Assembly: GCF_001507335.1 (NCBI RefSeq)
Contig: NZ_LMAH01000007.1
Location: forward strand, 167,032 to 231,031
DNA from: Chryseobacterium sp. JAH
Lineage (GTDB): Bacteria > Bacteroidota > Bacteroidia > Flavobacteriales > Weeksellaceae
Length of the DNA stretch: 64,000 bases
Direction: 5' to 3'
In this document: positions 1 to 8,966 of the stretch, one piece after another
Position numbering within the stretch: position 1 is the stretch's first letter
Layout of the letters: each line of letters starts with the position of its first letter
Program-made: the position numbers and the translations under genes
Notes under the pieces: generated by a model
What the model was told of the DNA's origin: nothing
The model's database searches: none
What the model saw: only the letters and a program-made list of their open reading frames with translations

Positions 1-2
1 TT

Positions 3-296
3 GAAATCTCAGGTTTGGGAACATTGAGAGTAAAAGAAACGGATAGGTTATTAGCTTTATACAATGAATTGAAAAAACTGGGAACAGCAACTGAAATAAC
101 AGATTTAACGATAAAATCTTTAGGCTTTAAAGATGCGGAAGAAAATATTTCAGTCAAAACTTATCAGGATCACAGAATGGCCATGAGTTTCGCTCCGTTT
201 TGTCTGATTAAAGAATTGAATATGGAGGATGAAAATGTGGTGGAAAAATCGTATCCGATGTTTTGGGAAGATTTAACAAGCATTTTGGCAAATTAG
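3..296 (+). CDS. aroA: 3-phosphoshikimate 1-carboxyvinyltransferase (EPSP synthase), C-terminal part
   Basis: This is the 3' end of a gene that begins before the window; about 97 codons remain. The enzyme transfers enolpyruvate from PEP to shikimate-3-phosphate in the cytoplasmic shikimate pathway. The family hallmarks LRVKETDR and YQDHRMAMSFAP are visible, which hold substrate-binding charged residues, followed by the C-terminal EKSYPMFWEDL, corresponding to the KSFPxF motif. The reading frame is open from base 3, so the TTG at 15 is not a start. Two short unknown genes follow closely on the same strand. Confidence 0.93.
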   Translation, partial: EISGLGTLRVKETDRLLALYNELKKLGTATEITDLTIKSLGFKDAEENISVKTYQDHRMAMSFAPFCLIKELNMEDENVVEKSYPMFWEDLTSILAN

Positions 297-302
297 ACTC
301 AT

Positions 303-797
303 ATGAAAAAGTATCTCTTCATCTTAACGTTTTTAATTCCGGCTACCTTTTGGTCGCAATATCTTCTGCCGAATGAAGAAGTAATTTATTCATTTGAAAC
401 CAAAAACGGTAAGAAAATGTCTTTGGTAAAAGATAAAACCAATATATACATTCAATACCGCTTTGGAACTAAAACCAAGGTGGAAATGGAATTTCCTGCT
501 GAGAGAACGAAAGAAAGCTGGAAAAAATTTCATTACAATTCTTATTGGAGAGGTGGCGGAATACAAAATGCAGGAATGGAAGTAGATAATTTATCATTTA
601 AAAATAACGTATATGAATATTTGTTATTTAGAACATATCATTCAGAAGGTGACGTTCACTCAGCAGGAATCATTATTAAAGACAGCAAAGGAAAAGAAAC
701 GCGCATCAATGGAAATTATAAAACAGTAAAGGGCTGTATCTGTAATCTGGAAGAAACTGGAATGATTGAAAGAGAAGATATTGGATTGAGTTTTTAA
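303..797 (+). CDS. Small exported protein of unknown function
   Basis: The protein has 164 residues and I do not recognise it. Residues 1-19 form a signal peptide (basic start, hydrophobic core, cleavage near FWSQ), so it is probably periplasmic or surface-exposed. The rest is mixed and beta-rich with many Lys and Gly. A pair of cysteines (KGCICNL) lies near the C-terminus and could form a disulfide. It begins 6 bases after the aroA stop codon and is followed 9 bases later by another exported unknown, so the three may share a transcript. Confidence 0.6.
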   Translation: MKKYLFILTFLIPATFWSQYLLPNEEVIYSFETKNGKKMSLVKDKTNIYIQYRFGTKTKVEMEFPAERTKESWKKFHYNSYWRGGGIQNAGMEVDNLSFKNNVYEYLLFRTYHSEGDVHSAGIIIKDSKGKETRINGNYKTVKGCICNLEETGMIEREDIGLSF

Positions 798-806
798 TCA
801 TTTTTT

Positions 807-1469
807 ATGAAAAGAATCTTTCTATTTTTCACAATTTTACTTTTCAAAATTTTCCAATCTCAAGAATTGAAAGATTTTATCACCCCAAATGATTATGAAA
901 AAATTTTGGAAGTCAAAGGAGATTTAGACAAAGATGGAAAGGAAGAAACTGTCATGGTTTTCAATACCGACATCAAAACAAAATCTGAAGGCTTTGAGCG
1001 AAAATTCTACATTTTAAAAAATATCGGCAGAAATTTAAAAATCTGGAAAGAAAATTCATCGGTAATAATCGACAGTAAGTACGGATTTTACCCTACAGAT
1101 AATGAACTTGATGTAAAGATAAAAAACAACTGCATCATTATTTCTCAGCTATTTTTCACGAATTCCAGACATTCCGACACCTCAAAATATACATTTCGGT
1201 TTCAAAACGGAGATTTTTATCTGATTGGTGCAGTTCATCAGTTGGATGACACCTGTGATTACAATTTCAAAAATGAAGTCAACTTTTCCACTGGGAAAGC
1301 GATTATTGACGAACGATATTCGAGTTGTGATGATGGAAAAACAGAACTGCCAAAAGATTATTATAAAGAGTTTATTCATAAATTTACCACACTTATAAAA
1401 ATGAACGGTTTTAGGGTTGGCGAAAACAAATTCAAAATTCCTAATTCAAATAAATATTTCTATTACTAA
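807..1469 (+). CDS. Exported protein with an FG-GAP/EF-hand-like repeat motif, function unknown
   Basis: The protein has 220 residues with a signal peptide ending near residue 19 (FQSQ). At about residues 38-47 it carries GDLDKDGKEE, the acidic loop typical of calcium-binding FG-GAP/VCBS-like repeats of exported Bacteroidetes proteins. The remainder, including KLPKDYYKEF-like and HKFTTLIK segments towards the end, is not recognised. Its stop codon is immediately followed by the ATG of the next gene. Export is well supported; the function is not known. Confidence 0.6.
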   Translation: MKRIFLFFTILLFKIFQSQELKDFITPNDYEKILEVKGDLDKDGKEETVMVFNTDIKTKSEGFERKFYILKNIGRNLKIWKENSSVIIDSKYGFYPTDNELDVKIKNNCIIISQLFFTNSRHSDTSKYTFRFQNGDFYLIGAVHQLDDTCDYNFKNEVNFSTGKAIIDERYSSCDDGKTELPKDYYKEFIHKFTTLIKMNGFRVGENKFKIPNSNKYFYY

Positions 1470-2264
1470 ATGCCACAAACAATCATCATCACAGGAACTT
1501 CTTCAGGAATCGGTTTCGTGTTAGCAGAATATTTCGGGAAGAATGGTCACAACGTGTACGGTTTGAGCCGAAAATTTACCGAGAGTCCCTATTTTAAATC
1601 AATCCCGACAGATATTACAGATAACAACGCCGTTCAGAATGCGATTGCTGAAGTTTTAAAAACAGAAACAAGAATTGATGTTCTGATCAATAACGCCGGA
1701 ATGGGAATGGTAGGTTCTGTAGAAGATTCTACGAAAGAAGATATTCTGCAATTATTTAATCTAAATTTGGTTGGTGCTGTTCAAATGATGAGTGCCGTTT
1801 TACCTAAAATGCGTGAGAATAAATTCGGGAAAATCATCAACGTTTCGAGTATCGGAAGTGAGATGGGACTGCCTTTCCGTGGTTTTTATTCGGCTTCAAA
1901 ATCTGCTTTGGACAAAGTGACCGAAGCCATGAGATATGAAGTCTACCCCTGGAATGTTGATGTTTGTTCGCTTCATTTAGGCGATATTAAAACCAATATT
2001 GCAGAAAACAGAGTCAAGACGAAAGTCTCTGAGCCGTACGCAACTGTGTTTGACAAAGTTTACGCTTTGATGAATTCTCATGTAGGTGACGGAACTGAGC
2101 CTTTGGAAGTTGCAGAATATGTTGACCAACTTTTAACTAAAAAGAAGTGGAAAGCTCATTATTATTTCGGTAAATTCGGACAAAAAATCGGTGTTCCTTT
2201 GAAATGGATTTTGCCGCAAGGAACTTATGAGAATTTAATGAAGAAATATAATAAACTGGCTTAG
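1470..2264 (+). CDS. Short-chain dehydrogenase/reductase (SDR) family oxidoreductase
   Basis: This 264-residue classical SDR enzyme is a cytoplasmic NAD(P)-dependent oxidoreductase. The cofactor motif TGTSSGIG is at residues 8-15, the structural NNAG motif near 75, the catalytic Ser in INVSS near 127, and the catalytic YxxxK pair in YSASK near 141. The length is normal for the family. The substrate cannot be deduced; the LHLGDIKTNI segment is typical of broad-specificity SDRs. It starts at the base after the preceding stop codon. Confidence 0.85.
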   Translation: MPQTIIITGTSSGIGFVLAEYFGKNGHNVYGLSRKFTESPYFKSIPTDITDNNAVQNAIAEVLKTETRIDVLINNAGMGMVGSVEDSTKEDILQLFNLNLVGAVQMMSAVLPKMRENKFGKIINVSSIGSEMGLPFRGFYSASKSALDKVTEAMRYEVYPWNVDVCSLHLGDIKTNIAENRVKTKVSEPYATVFDKVYALMNSHVGDGTEPLEVAEYVDQLLTKKKWKAHYYFGKFGQKIGVPLKWILPQGTYENLMKKYNKLA

Positions 2265-2323
2265 ATTCAGTTATTAAAACAAGTTTTAAATATTATTTTT
2301 TTAAATTAAAACAGCATTTTTGT

Positions 2324-2383
2324 CATTCCGTAGGAATCTAAACTCTTCTTTTCAAAAACCATTGCTTAAATTCCTATGGAATG
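2324..2383. repeat. Imperfect inverted repeat of the CATTCCGTAGGAAT type
   Basis: The arms CATTCCGTAGGAAT (2324-2337) and ATTCCTATGGAATG (2370-2383) are complementary except at one position and enclose 32 bases. The left arm is a copy of the dispersed GTCATTCC-GGAATCT repeat seen again near 28.5 kb. A large hairpin in the message, or a REP-like element, is possible. Confidence 0.6.
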
Positions 2384-2410
2384 AAAAACAAAAATTATAT
2401 TTTCTAGTAG

Positions 2411-4015
2411 TTGAAGTTATTTCTAAACATATTTTTTGTCCTGTTTTGCGTTTTTGTACAAGCGCAGAAGAAGCACTATTTTCTGATTGATTCTGAAACT
2501 AAAGTCAAGAAAAAGGTAAAAGATTCTGTTTCTGCAGTGAAATTTCTCGATTCGTTGGCGCAAAGCAATTATTTTTTCACTGAATTAAAAGATGTGAAAA
2601 TTAAAGGCGATAGTACTGAAATCATTTATGACAAAGGAAAAAACTTCAACGAAACATTTGTTACACTTTCTGATTCTATTGTAAAGCGACATAAAATCGA
2701 GAAAGATTTTTTCACTAAAAATTTAGATTCTACAAAAAAAGTCATTAATAAAAAATACATTGATGAAGGTTTTGCATTCAGCAGAATTAAATCTAAATAT
2801 AAGGGTCAAAAAGATGGCTATCCGATTGTAGAACTCGACATCAATAAAAATGATAAACGGACAATTGACGGTTTTGTAGTAAAAGGTTACTCCAGAGTTC
2901 CGAAAAGATTTATGAAAAATCTTGAAAAAGAATTCAAAGGGAAGACCTACGATGATAAAAACCTGATTTCAATTAACAAAAACTTTCAAAGTCATGCCTT
3001 TGTAAGTCTTGAACGGCCACCGCAAACCCTTTTCACCAAAGATTCTACACAGATTTATCTTTTTATGGAAAAGAAAAAGACGAACAGTTTCGATGGAGTG
3101 ATAGGATTTGGAAATGATAAAACTGAAAAATTTACTTTGAACGGAACATTGAATGTGAATTTCAGAAACATGTTCAATGGCTTTGAAACCGTGAATCTGT
3201 ATTGGCAGAGAAACCCGGATAAAGGTCAAAACTTTGATCTTCAGGCAGATATCCCTTATCTTTTTAAATCTAATGTTGGTTTAAATATGAAAGTAAATAT
3301 CTTCAGACAAGATTCTACATTTGCCAATGTAAAAGCACTTCCAGCTTTATACTATCACATGAATAGCCGAAATAAAATAGGTTTGAGAGGAACTTTTGAA
3401 AGCTCCACAATCATTGATTCACTCTACGTTCAGGGAAAAGATTATAACAAAAAAGGAATCGGAATATGGTTTGAGATGGTAGAACCTACAGACATCGATT
3501 TATTTCTTTACAAAACAAAAATCACCGCGGGATACGATTATCTGACGACGCTTTATACCAAAGATAATATCACGGCTCCACAAAATCAGTTTTACTTTTT
3601 TGGCGAACACAATTATCACATCAACGGAAATCATTTCCTTAACATCAAAGCCGAAGGCGCAATGATGGATTCTAAGGTTGACTTCTCTGCCAATGAACTC
3701 TACCGTTTTGGGGGCTGGAATTCACTTCGGGGTTTTAATGAAAGTTCGCTCGCTGCCGATTTTTATTATTACGGAGGTTTAGAATACCGTTATCTCATTG
3801 GAAATCAGGCGTTTTTCGATGTCTTCGGACAGTATGGGCAGCTCAATAACAAATCGCTTAACGTAAAGCCCAAATTGTACAGTGTTGGTCTGGGCTTCAA
3901 TTTCTTTATTCCGATTGGTTTGATGAGTTTCCAGTTGTCGAACGGTAATGAATTCGGGAATCCTTTCAAGTTCAATGACATTAAAATTCATTGGGGAATT
4001 TTAAGCCGGTTTTAA
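2411..4015 (+). CDS. Omp85/BamA-type outer-membrane barrel protein (POTRA plus surface-antigen domain)
   Basis: The protein has 534 residues. A signal peptide ends near residue 19 (FVQAQ). Residues of about 60-215 look like POTRA-type soluble repeats (RTIDGFVVKGYSRVP, KTYDDKNLISI), and the rest is a string of amphipathic strands of the surface-antigen/D15 domain ending in an aromatic residue (ILSRF), the usual signal for BAM-assisted insertion. The conserved barrel motif appears as RFGGWNSLRGF. The start is TTG: an in-frame TAG lies directly upstream and the signal peptide begins here. The family inserts or secretes outer-membrane proteins; the exact client is unknown. It is not the main BamA, which is longer. 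Confidence 0.75.
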   Translation: MKLFLNIFFVLFCVFVQAQKKHYFLIDSETKVKKKVKDSVSAVKFLDSLAQSNYFFTELKDVKIKGDSTEIIYDKGKNFNETFVTLSDSIVKRHKIEKDFFTKNLDSTKKVINKKYIDEGFAFSRIKSKYKGQKDGYPIVELDINKNDKRTIDGFVVKGYSRVPKRFMKNLEKEFKGKTYDDKNLISINKNFQSHAFVSLERPPQTLFTKDSTQIYLFMEKKKTNSFDGVIGFGNDKTEKFTLNGTLNVNFRNMFNGFETVNLYWQRNPDKGQNFDLQADIPYLFKSNVGLNMKVNIFRQDSTFANVKALPALYYHMNSRNKIGLRGTFESSTIIDSLYVQGKDYNKKGIGIWFEMVEPTDIDLFLYKTKITAGYDYLTTLYTKDNITAPQNQFYFFGEHNYHINGNHFLNIKAEGAMMDSKVDFSANELYRFGGWNSLRGFNESSLAADFYYYGGLEYRYLIGNQAFFDVFGQYGQLNNKSLNVKPKLYSVGLGFNFFIPIGLMSFQLSNGNEFGNPFKFNDIKIHWGILSRF

Positions 4016-4234
4016 GAGAAAAAAAACATAAGAATTCATTTTTCCTTTAAAACTCATTAAAAAAAACGGCAACTTTCTATAAATACCACAAAAATAATAA
4101 ACATTAAAAATTACGATATAAGCAACGTTTTTTAATTATTGAATTGATATAATAAAATAAAAGTGAATATTTTTATTATTATCACGTCATAATATTGTAA
4201 ATTTAACTAACTTCACCATAGTAAAAACAATATC

Positions 4235-4813
4235 ATGAAAAGAATTACTTTAACCTTAGCTATGTCTTTGGCAGCTTTTGCATTCTCCGCAAATCTAAAA
4301 GCTCAAAGTGACGACACCAATGACGATCACACCATTACAATTACAGTTCCTGAAGTAGCATTGGTAGACATTGAGCCTTCTGCAAGCAAAAATATTTCTT
4401 TAGGATTTACAGCTCCTACAGAAGCTGGTCTTCCTATCACACCATCCGGCACAAACAATACTCTTTGGCTGAACTATTCATCCATTAAATCAGTTGCAGA
4501 TGCTACTCGAACTGTATCAGTAAAAGTTGATGCCATAATTCCAGGTATCGATATCAAAGTAACCGCCGGTGCTGCAACAGGAACAGGTGACGGGACCTTA
4601 GGAACTCCTACCGCACAGCTTACACTGACTGCCGTAGATCAAACAATTATATCAGGAATTGGAAGTGCTTACACTGGAGATGGTGCAAATAACGGGCATA
4701 ATCTAACATATACATTAGACGCAGGAAGTTCATCAGGTACTGCCCTATATGCCGATCTTGAAGCAGTCACAAATGCAGGTACGACGGTTACATATACAAT
4801 TTCTGACAACTAA
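4235..4813 (+). CDS. Small exported beta-rich protein, candidate major surface or pilus subunit
   Basis: The 192-residue protein has a signal peptide ending near residue 23 (NLKAQ). The mature chain starts with an acidic stretch and alternating polar/hydrophobic residues (HTITITVPEVALVDIEP), then Thr/Gly/Ala-rich beta strands without Lys-rich helices and without cysteine. It is a clear paralogue of the protein at 8424-8957: both share DIEP, F-TAPTEAG, IIPG, and a final block TIISGIG-AYTG-GA-NGH. It is separated from the next gene by a strong hairpin, as a highly expressed structural subunit would be. The subunit role is inferred; by eye it is not a classical fimbrillin or a spore-coat-U pilin. 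It may also be compared with WxL-domain proteins. Confidence 0.6.
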   Translation: MKRITLTLAMSLAAFAFSANLKAQSDDTNDDHTITITVPEVALVDIEPSASKNISLGFTAPTEAGLPITPSGTNNTLWLNYSSIKSVADATRTVSVKVDAIIPGIDIKVTAGAATGTGDGTLGTPTAQLTLTAVDQTIISGIGSAYTGDGANNGHNLTYTLDAGSSSGTALYADLEAVTNAGTTVTYTISDN

Positions 4814-4840
4814 ATTTACACGAAAAACACTTTCTAATAA

Positions 4841-4867
4841 GGAGAAATTTACTATTTAAATTTCTCC
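4841..4867 (+). terminator. Terminator or attenuator hairpin after the first subunit gene
   Basis: GGAGAAATTTA and TAAATTTCTCC form a perfect 11-bp stem around a 5-base loop, followed by a T-rich tail. It lies between the first subunit gene and the chaperone-like gene, so it could let the subunit be made in excess while some transcripts read through. Confidence 0.65.
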
Positions 4868-4905
4868 AAGTTTTTCTTTGTCTTTAAATTTAACCTAAAC
4901 TTTAC

Positions 4906-5709
4906 ATGTATATGCTAAGTCGAACAATCTATCTCATAATTCTGCTGTTTTCAGTTGGTTGCGTGAAGGCAAATATTGTTATCTTAAACGGCCTTTCGCA
5001 CAGCTACAAGGTAGAAAACGGGCAAGTTTATAAAGGGAGAATATCTATAGAAAACACAAGCTCTCAGCCACAGGACGTAAAATTATTTTTCCAAGATTTT
5101 TCTTATCAGGCAAGCGGATTGATACAGTATTCGGTTCCTAAAACGAACCCGAAAAGCAATGCTGACTGGATTAAACTCAATACAAATCTCGTCAGCTTAC
5201 AAGGAAAACAGAAAACCGAGATTCTCTATGAAATTACAGTTCCACAAGAAATTTCTGATGCAGGAAGTTACTGGAGTGTAATAATAGTAGAACCTGTAGA
5301 CAACATAAAGCCAAAAAACGAAAATACAGGAGTAAATATCACTTCAATTGTGAGGTATGCAATTCAAATTATTACAGATCTTGATGCTGAAAAAGCCAAA
5401 CCAGATTTGATATTTGAGGGACTGAAAATTGAAAAAGAAGATAAAATAAAAATTCTGAAGATTGCGATTGCCAACGGAGGAAATTTATATTGCAAAGCCA
5501 CCGCAACGATAGAAATTTACAAAAAAAATGGTGAAAAAATAGGGACTTTTTTCAGTCAGCCAATGGGGTTACTTCCTCAAACTTCAAAATCTTTTCATAT
5601 CGACATAAGCAAAATAAATCCTGAAAAATACAACGCCGTCATCATAGCTACCGATGAAGACGAAAACTCCTTCGCTCTCAATGTAGAACTAGAAATAAAA
5701 AATGACTAA
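4906..5709 (+). CDS. Periplasmic PapD/DUF916-like protein, candidate subunit chaperone
   Basis: The protein has 267 residues with an N-terminal signal peptide (cleavage near VKA at residue 24; a weak lipobox-like SVGC precedes it). Two beta-sandwich halves can be read. Residues of about 25-130 have the order GRISIENTSS, ADWIKL, ITVPQEISDAGSYWSVIIVEP, resembling the N-terminal Ig domain of pilus chaperones and the DUF916 domain of WxL-interacting proteins. Residues of about 155-267 form a second Ig-like domain (ILKIAIANGGNLYCKATATI). It lacks the C-terminal membrane anchor of Gram-positive WxL partners. It overlaps the outer-membrane gene by 8 bases. The chaperone role is inferred from fold and position. 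Confidence 0.55.
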   Translation: MYMLSRTIYLIILLFSVGCVKANIVILNGLSHSYKVENGQVYKGRISIENTSSQPQDVKLFFQDFSYQASGLIQYSVPKTNPKSNADWIKLNTNLVSLQGKQKTEILYEITVPQEISDAGSYWSVIIVEPVDNIKPKNENTGVNITSIVRYAIQIITDLDAEKAKPDLIFEGLKIEKEDKIKILKIAIANGGNLYCKATATIEIYKKNGEKIGTFFSQPMGLLPQTSKSFHIDISKINPEKYNAVIIATDEDENSFALNVELEIKND

Positions 5710-8422
5710 GAAATGGTTTTCATATATTCTCTTTCTTTTCCCTGTACTTATTTTTTCTCAAAAAAAAGATAGTTTACAACCGGGAACATCATCTTCTATT
5801 TCTTTTACTATAGAAAATAAGACTTCAGAAACTTCAACTTTTGATATTTCCATCGAAACCTCCAATGATTTCATAACACCTATTCTGAAAAACGGACAGT
5901 TATCAATATTGCCTAATAATAAAGATATTTATATTGTTCCGTTAAAAATCGCAACAGAAACGCCTCAGGGTGCACATAAAATTACTTTAAAAGTTTTTAA
6001 TAAAAATACAGGAGAAGAAACCAATATTACAAACGAATTTATAGTTTTAGGACATCGAAAACTAACGCTAATATCTATTAATTCTCAAGAGTTTGTAAAA
6101 GCCGGAGAAACTATAAAATCAACATTTCTACTAAAAAATCATGGCAATATATCTGAAAAAATAATTTTAGAAAGTAAAAACGCCATTGTAAACGGAAGTA
6201 AAGATTTAACCTTGACTCCAGGTGAAGAAAAGCTGGTAACAGTAACAAAAAACACAAATCCTGATCTAGGAAAAAATGAGGTTGAGAATATTAATCTTTC
6301 AGCTATTTCAAAAAATAAATTAGACGAAATTATAATAGCTTACACCAGCGTAAAGGTTATTTCCACAAAACCTGTCGAAGAAGATATTTTCCACAGAATG
6401 CCAGTTTCTGCTTCCATTTCATTTGTAGGAATGCAAAATAGAGGGATATATAAAGACGGTTTCCAGGGAGAAATTTATGGAAAAGGCAGCTTGGATGAAG
6501 AAAACAAAAATCTTGTAGAGTTTCATGCAATAACTAAAAATCCTGTGGAATTTAATTCTTTCACACAATACGAAGAGTATTTTTTCAGTTACAAAAGAGA
6601 TAAATTATTCGTTCATCTAGGTGACAAAAATTATTCATCTTCTTTCTTAACAGAGTATGCCAGATATGGCCGCGGAGCTGAAATTCTTGTAGATATACAA
6701 AAGATAAGAATTGGAGGCTTCTATAATCATCCAAGATTTTTCAGAGATATAAAAGATGAATTTAATATGTATACAAAATATAAATTCACCAAAGATTCTG
6801 AAATTACGTTTGGCTATCTTTATAAAATACCGAGAATAGAGCAGACAAATTTCACTTTCAGCAATGTGAGATTAGACTCAAATGCTCATTTGCCTTATAT
6901 TGCCGGAAAATTTAAAATCAATAAAAATATTGCAGTTTCTGGGGAAACTTCTTACAGCAAAACAGATAAAACAGATGGAACAGCTTTTATGCTGCAGACC
7001 AATGCACACTTTAAACTAATCACCGGAAACGTAATGTACACAAGAGCAAGCAGAGATTATGCCGGCTACTTTAATAACACGAATATATTTAACGGGAATA
7101 TACAGCTGAAAGTTTCAAATAAACTAAATCTGATATCTATGTACAATCAGGATGCAAGAAATTTCCAGAGAGATACTCTTTTTTTGGCAGCTCCTTACAG
7201 AAAATACTTTCAATACGGTATTCAATACAGATATTTATCAAATGGCTCTATTTTTTTGTACAATGGTTTTCAAAGATATGAAGACCGTATGATGGCTAAA
7301 GCATTTGACTACAAAGAAAATTTTTTCAAAGTAAGTATTGATCAGCAACTTGGGATTTTCCAACTCAATTTTGAAGGTCAATTTGGTAAAACAACTAACT
7401 TTTTATCAAATTTTTCCGGAAACTCTAGTTTCTATACCGCAAACATCGGGTTTGAAAAATTTAAAACCTCATTTAATCTTTACGGAAGCTATGCGCTTTC
7501 TTCCAGATATCAGCAACAAAATCAAAAGCAATTCTATTATGGAGCAAGAGTGTTCACGCGCTTTGCAGACAAAACGAGTTTGAGTTTGTTTTATCAAAAT
7601 AATTACATACCTGAAGATTATTATACCGACAGAAATCTTTTTGAATTACTTTTTCATCAACAAGTTTTCAAAAATCAAGATTTTGATCTGTCTGCTCGTT
7701 ACAATTTACAACGTGGAGAAATGGGGACTAAAGATTTTATATTTTCCTTACGTTACACATTAAGAATGAATGTACCTACTCAGAAAACAGCGGAATACAC
7801 CACACTTTTCGGAACAATAAGTAATCTGGGTGTAAAAAAAGTAGATGGCGTACGGTTGCTGTTAGGAAACCATCTATCAGTAACTGATAAAAGAGGAAAT
7901 TATATTTTTAAAAATGTAGCGCCAGGAGATTATGTTTTAGAGATAGATAGAACTACAACCGAACTTAATGATATTGCGGATGTTAATTTACCGGCTTCTT
8001 TAGTGTTAGATAAGAATGAAAATATCTTTAATTTTGGATTAACAAGCGCTGGAAATATTCAAGGTAATGTTGAGTATTCTGAACATGAAAACAGTGTAAC
8101 TTTTGCTCAACAACGAAATAAAAAAGATAAAAAGAAAAAAGAAAATTTAATTATTGAAGCTACAAATGGTGATCAAATCTTAAAAAAAATAGCAGTAATA
8201 GGACAAAATTTCGACTTTACCTATCTACGCCCCGGAAACTGGAAAATAAAAGTATACAGAAATGGTTTAGATAAAAGGTACAAAATACCAATTGACCAAT
8301 TTAATTTGGAACTTAAACCCTCAGAATCAAAAACCATTACCATTCATGTGATAAAACAGCAAACGGAAATAAAATATCAGAAGGAAAGCATTAAAGTTAG
8401 TTATAACGAAAATAAAAAATAA
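5702..8422 (+). CDS. Large outer-membrane protein with usher-like layout
   Basis: The 906-residue protein has a signal peptide ending near residue 19 (IFSQ). Two Ig-like NEW/NPCBM-associated-type domains follow (about 25-115 and 120-220; TIENKTSETSTFDI and FLLKNHGNISEKI). Residues of about 230-695 consist of many aromatic-rich amphipathic strands typical of an outer-membrane barrel. Then come a carboxypeptidase-regulatory-like sandwich (about 700-770; VDGVRLLLGN, TDKRGNYIFKNVAPGDY) and a last sandwich ending near 890. Soluble N-domain, long barrel and two C-terminal sandwiches mirror the domain order of fimbrial ushers (usually 800-900 residues), but no usher signature was recognised. No TonB-dependent plug is seen. 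It is flanked by a chaperone-like gene and small exported proteins. Confidence 0.6.
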   Translation: MTKKWFSYILFLFPVLIFSQKKDSLQPGTSSSISFTIENKTSETSTFDISIETSNDFITPILKNGQLSILPNNKDIYIVPLKIATETPQGAHKITLKVFNKNTGEETNITNEFIVLGHRKLTLISINSQEFVKAGETIKSTFLLKNHGNISEKIILESKNAIVNGSKDLTLTPGEEKLVTVTKNTNPDLGKNEVENINLSAISKNKLDEIIIAYTSVKVISTKPVEEDIFHRMPVSASISFVGMQNRGIYKDGFQGEIYGKGSLDEENKNLVEFHAITKNPVEFNSFTQYEEYFFSYKRDKLFVHLGDKNYSSSFLTEYARYGRGAEILVDIQKIRIGGFYNHPRFFRDIKDEFNMYTKYKFTKDSEITFGYLYKIPRIEQTNFTFSNVRLDSNAHLPYIAGKFKINKNIAVSGETSYSKTDKTDGTAFMLQTNAHFKLITGNVMYTRASRDYAGYFNNTNIFNGNIQLKVSNKLNLISMYNQDARNFQRDTLFLAAPYRKYFQYGIQYRYLSNGSIFLYNGFQRYEDRMMAKAFDYKENFFKVSIDQQLGIFQLNFEGQFGKTTNFLSNFSGNSSFYTANIGFEKFKTSFNLYGSYALSSRYQQQNQKQFYYGARVFTRFADKTSLSLFYQNNYIPEDYYTDRNLFELLFHQQVFKNQDFDLSARYNLQRGEMGTKDFIFSLRYTLRMNVPTQKTAEYTTLFGTISNLGVKKVDGVRLLLGNHLSVTDKRGNYIFKNVAPGDYVLEIDRTTTELNDIADVNLPASLVLDKNENIFNFGLTSAGNIQGNVEYSEHENSVTFAQQRNKKDKKKKENLIIEATNGDQILKKIAVIGQNFDFTYLRPGNWKIKVYRNGLDKRYKIPIDQFNLELKPSESKTITIHVIKQQTEIKYQKESIKVSYNENKK

Positions 8423-8423
8423 G

Positions 8424-8957
8424 ATGAATTATTCTAAATTATCATTACTCGTTTTTTTTGCATTTTCTTGTAACCTATTTTCTCAAACTACAGGAAGTAA
8501 AAATGCTTCTGTAACTTTGCCTGTTGTAACTTTAATGGATATTGAACCTGCAGGAAATATTGTTTTGAACTTTACCGCACCTACAGAAGCAGGAAATACC
8601 CTAATAAATCCTGTAAACAATACGACTAAATGGGTAAATTATACTTCAGCAGTTGCTCCCGGAGGACTTAGCAGAAAAATTACAGCTTCTGTTAACCAAG
8701 TTATTCCTGGGGTTCAAATTAAGATACAAGCTGCTGCAGCTTCTGGTGCTGGTGGTGGAACAATGGGCACTTCTTCCGGACTGGTTACACTTTCAACTTC
8801 TCCAGTAACAATCATCAGTGGAATCGGAGGCGCTTACACAGGAACCGGTGCCAGTAATGGGCACATGCTTACTATTTCAGTTTCACCTACTACTTACGCT
8901 AATCTATCTGCCGTCATTAATTCGCCAATAACTATCACATACACCATCACAGAATAA
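8424..8957 (+). CDS. Small exported beta-rich protein, paralogue of the first subunit
   Basis: The 177-residue protein has a signal peptide ending near residue 20 (NLFSQ; the SC two residues earlier is a weak lipobox). The mature chain aligns end to end with the 4235-4813 product: MDIEP, LNFTAPTEAG, WVNYTS, a V-Q-VIPGVQIKI segment, and TIISGIGGAYTG-GASNGH. Its start follows the usher-like gene by one base, so it is almost certainly co-transcribed. A minor subunit or adaptor role is inferred from its position after the outer-membrane gene. Confidence 0.6.
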   Translation: MNYSKLSLLVFFAFSCNLFSQTTGSKNASVTLPVVTLMDIEPAGNIVLNFTAPTEAGNTLINPVNNTTKWVNYTSAVAPGGLSRKITASVNQVIPGVQIKIQAAAASGAGGGTMGTSSGLVTLSTSPVTIISGIGGAYTGTGASNGHMLTISVSPTTYANLSAVINSPITITYTITE

Positions 8958-8966
8958 AATTGAAAA

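Noticed and set aside
4906..5709. Lipoprotein assignment for the Ig-domain protein
   Set aside because: The SVGC segment lacks a good -3 residue, and a normal signal-peptidase site follows at VKA; left as periplasmic.
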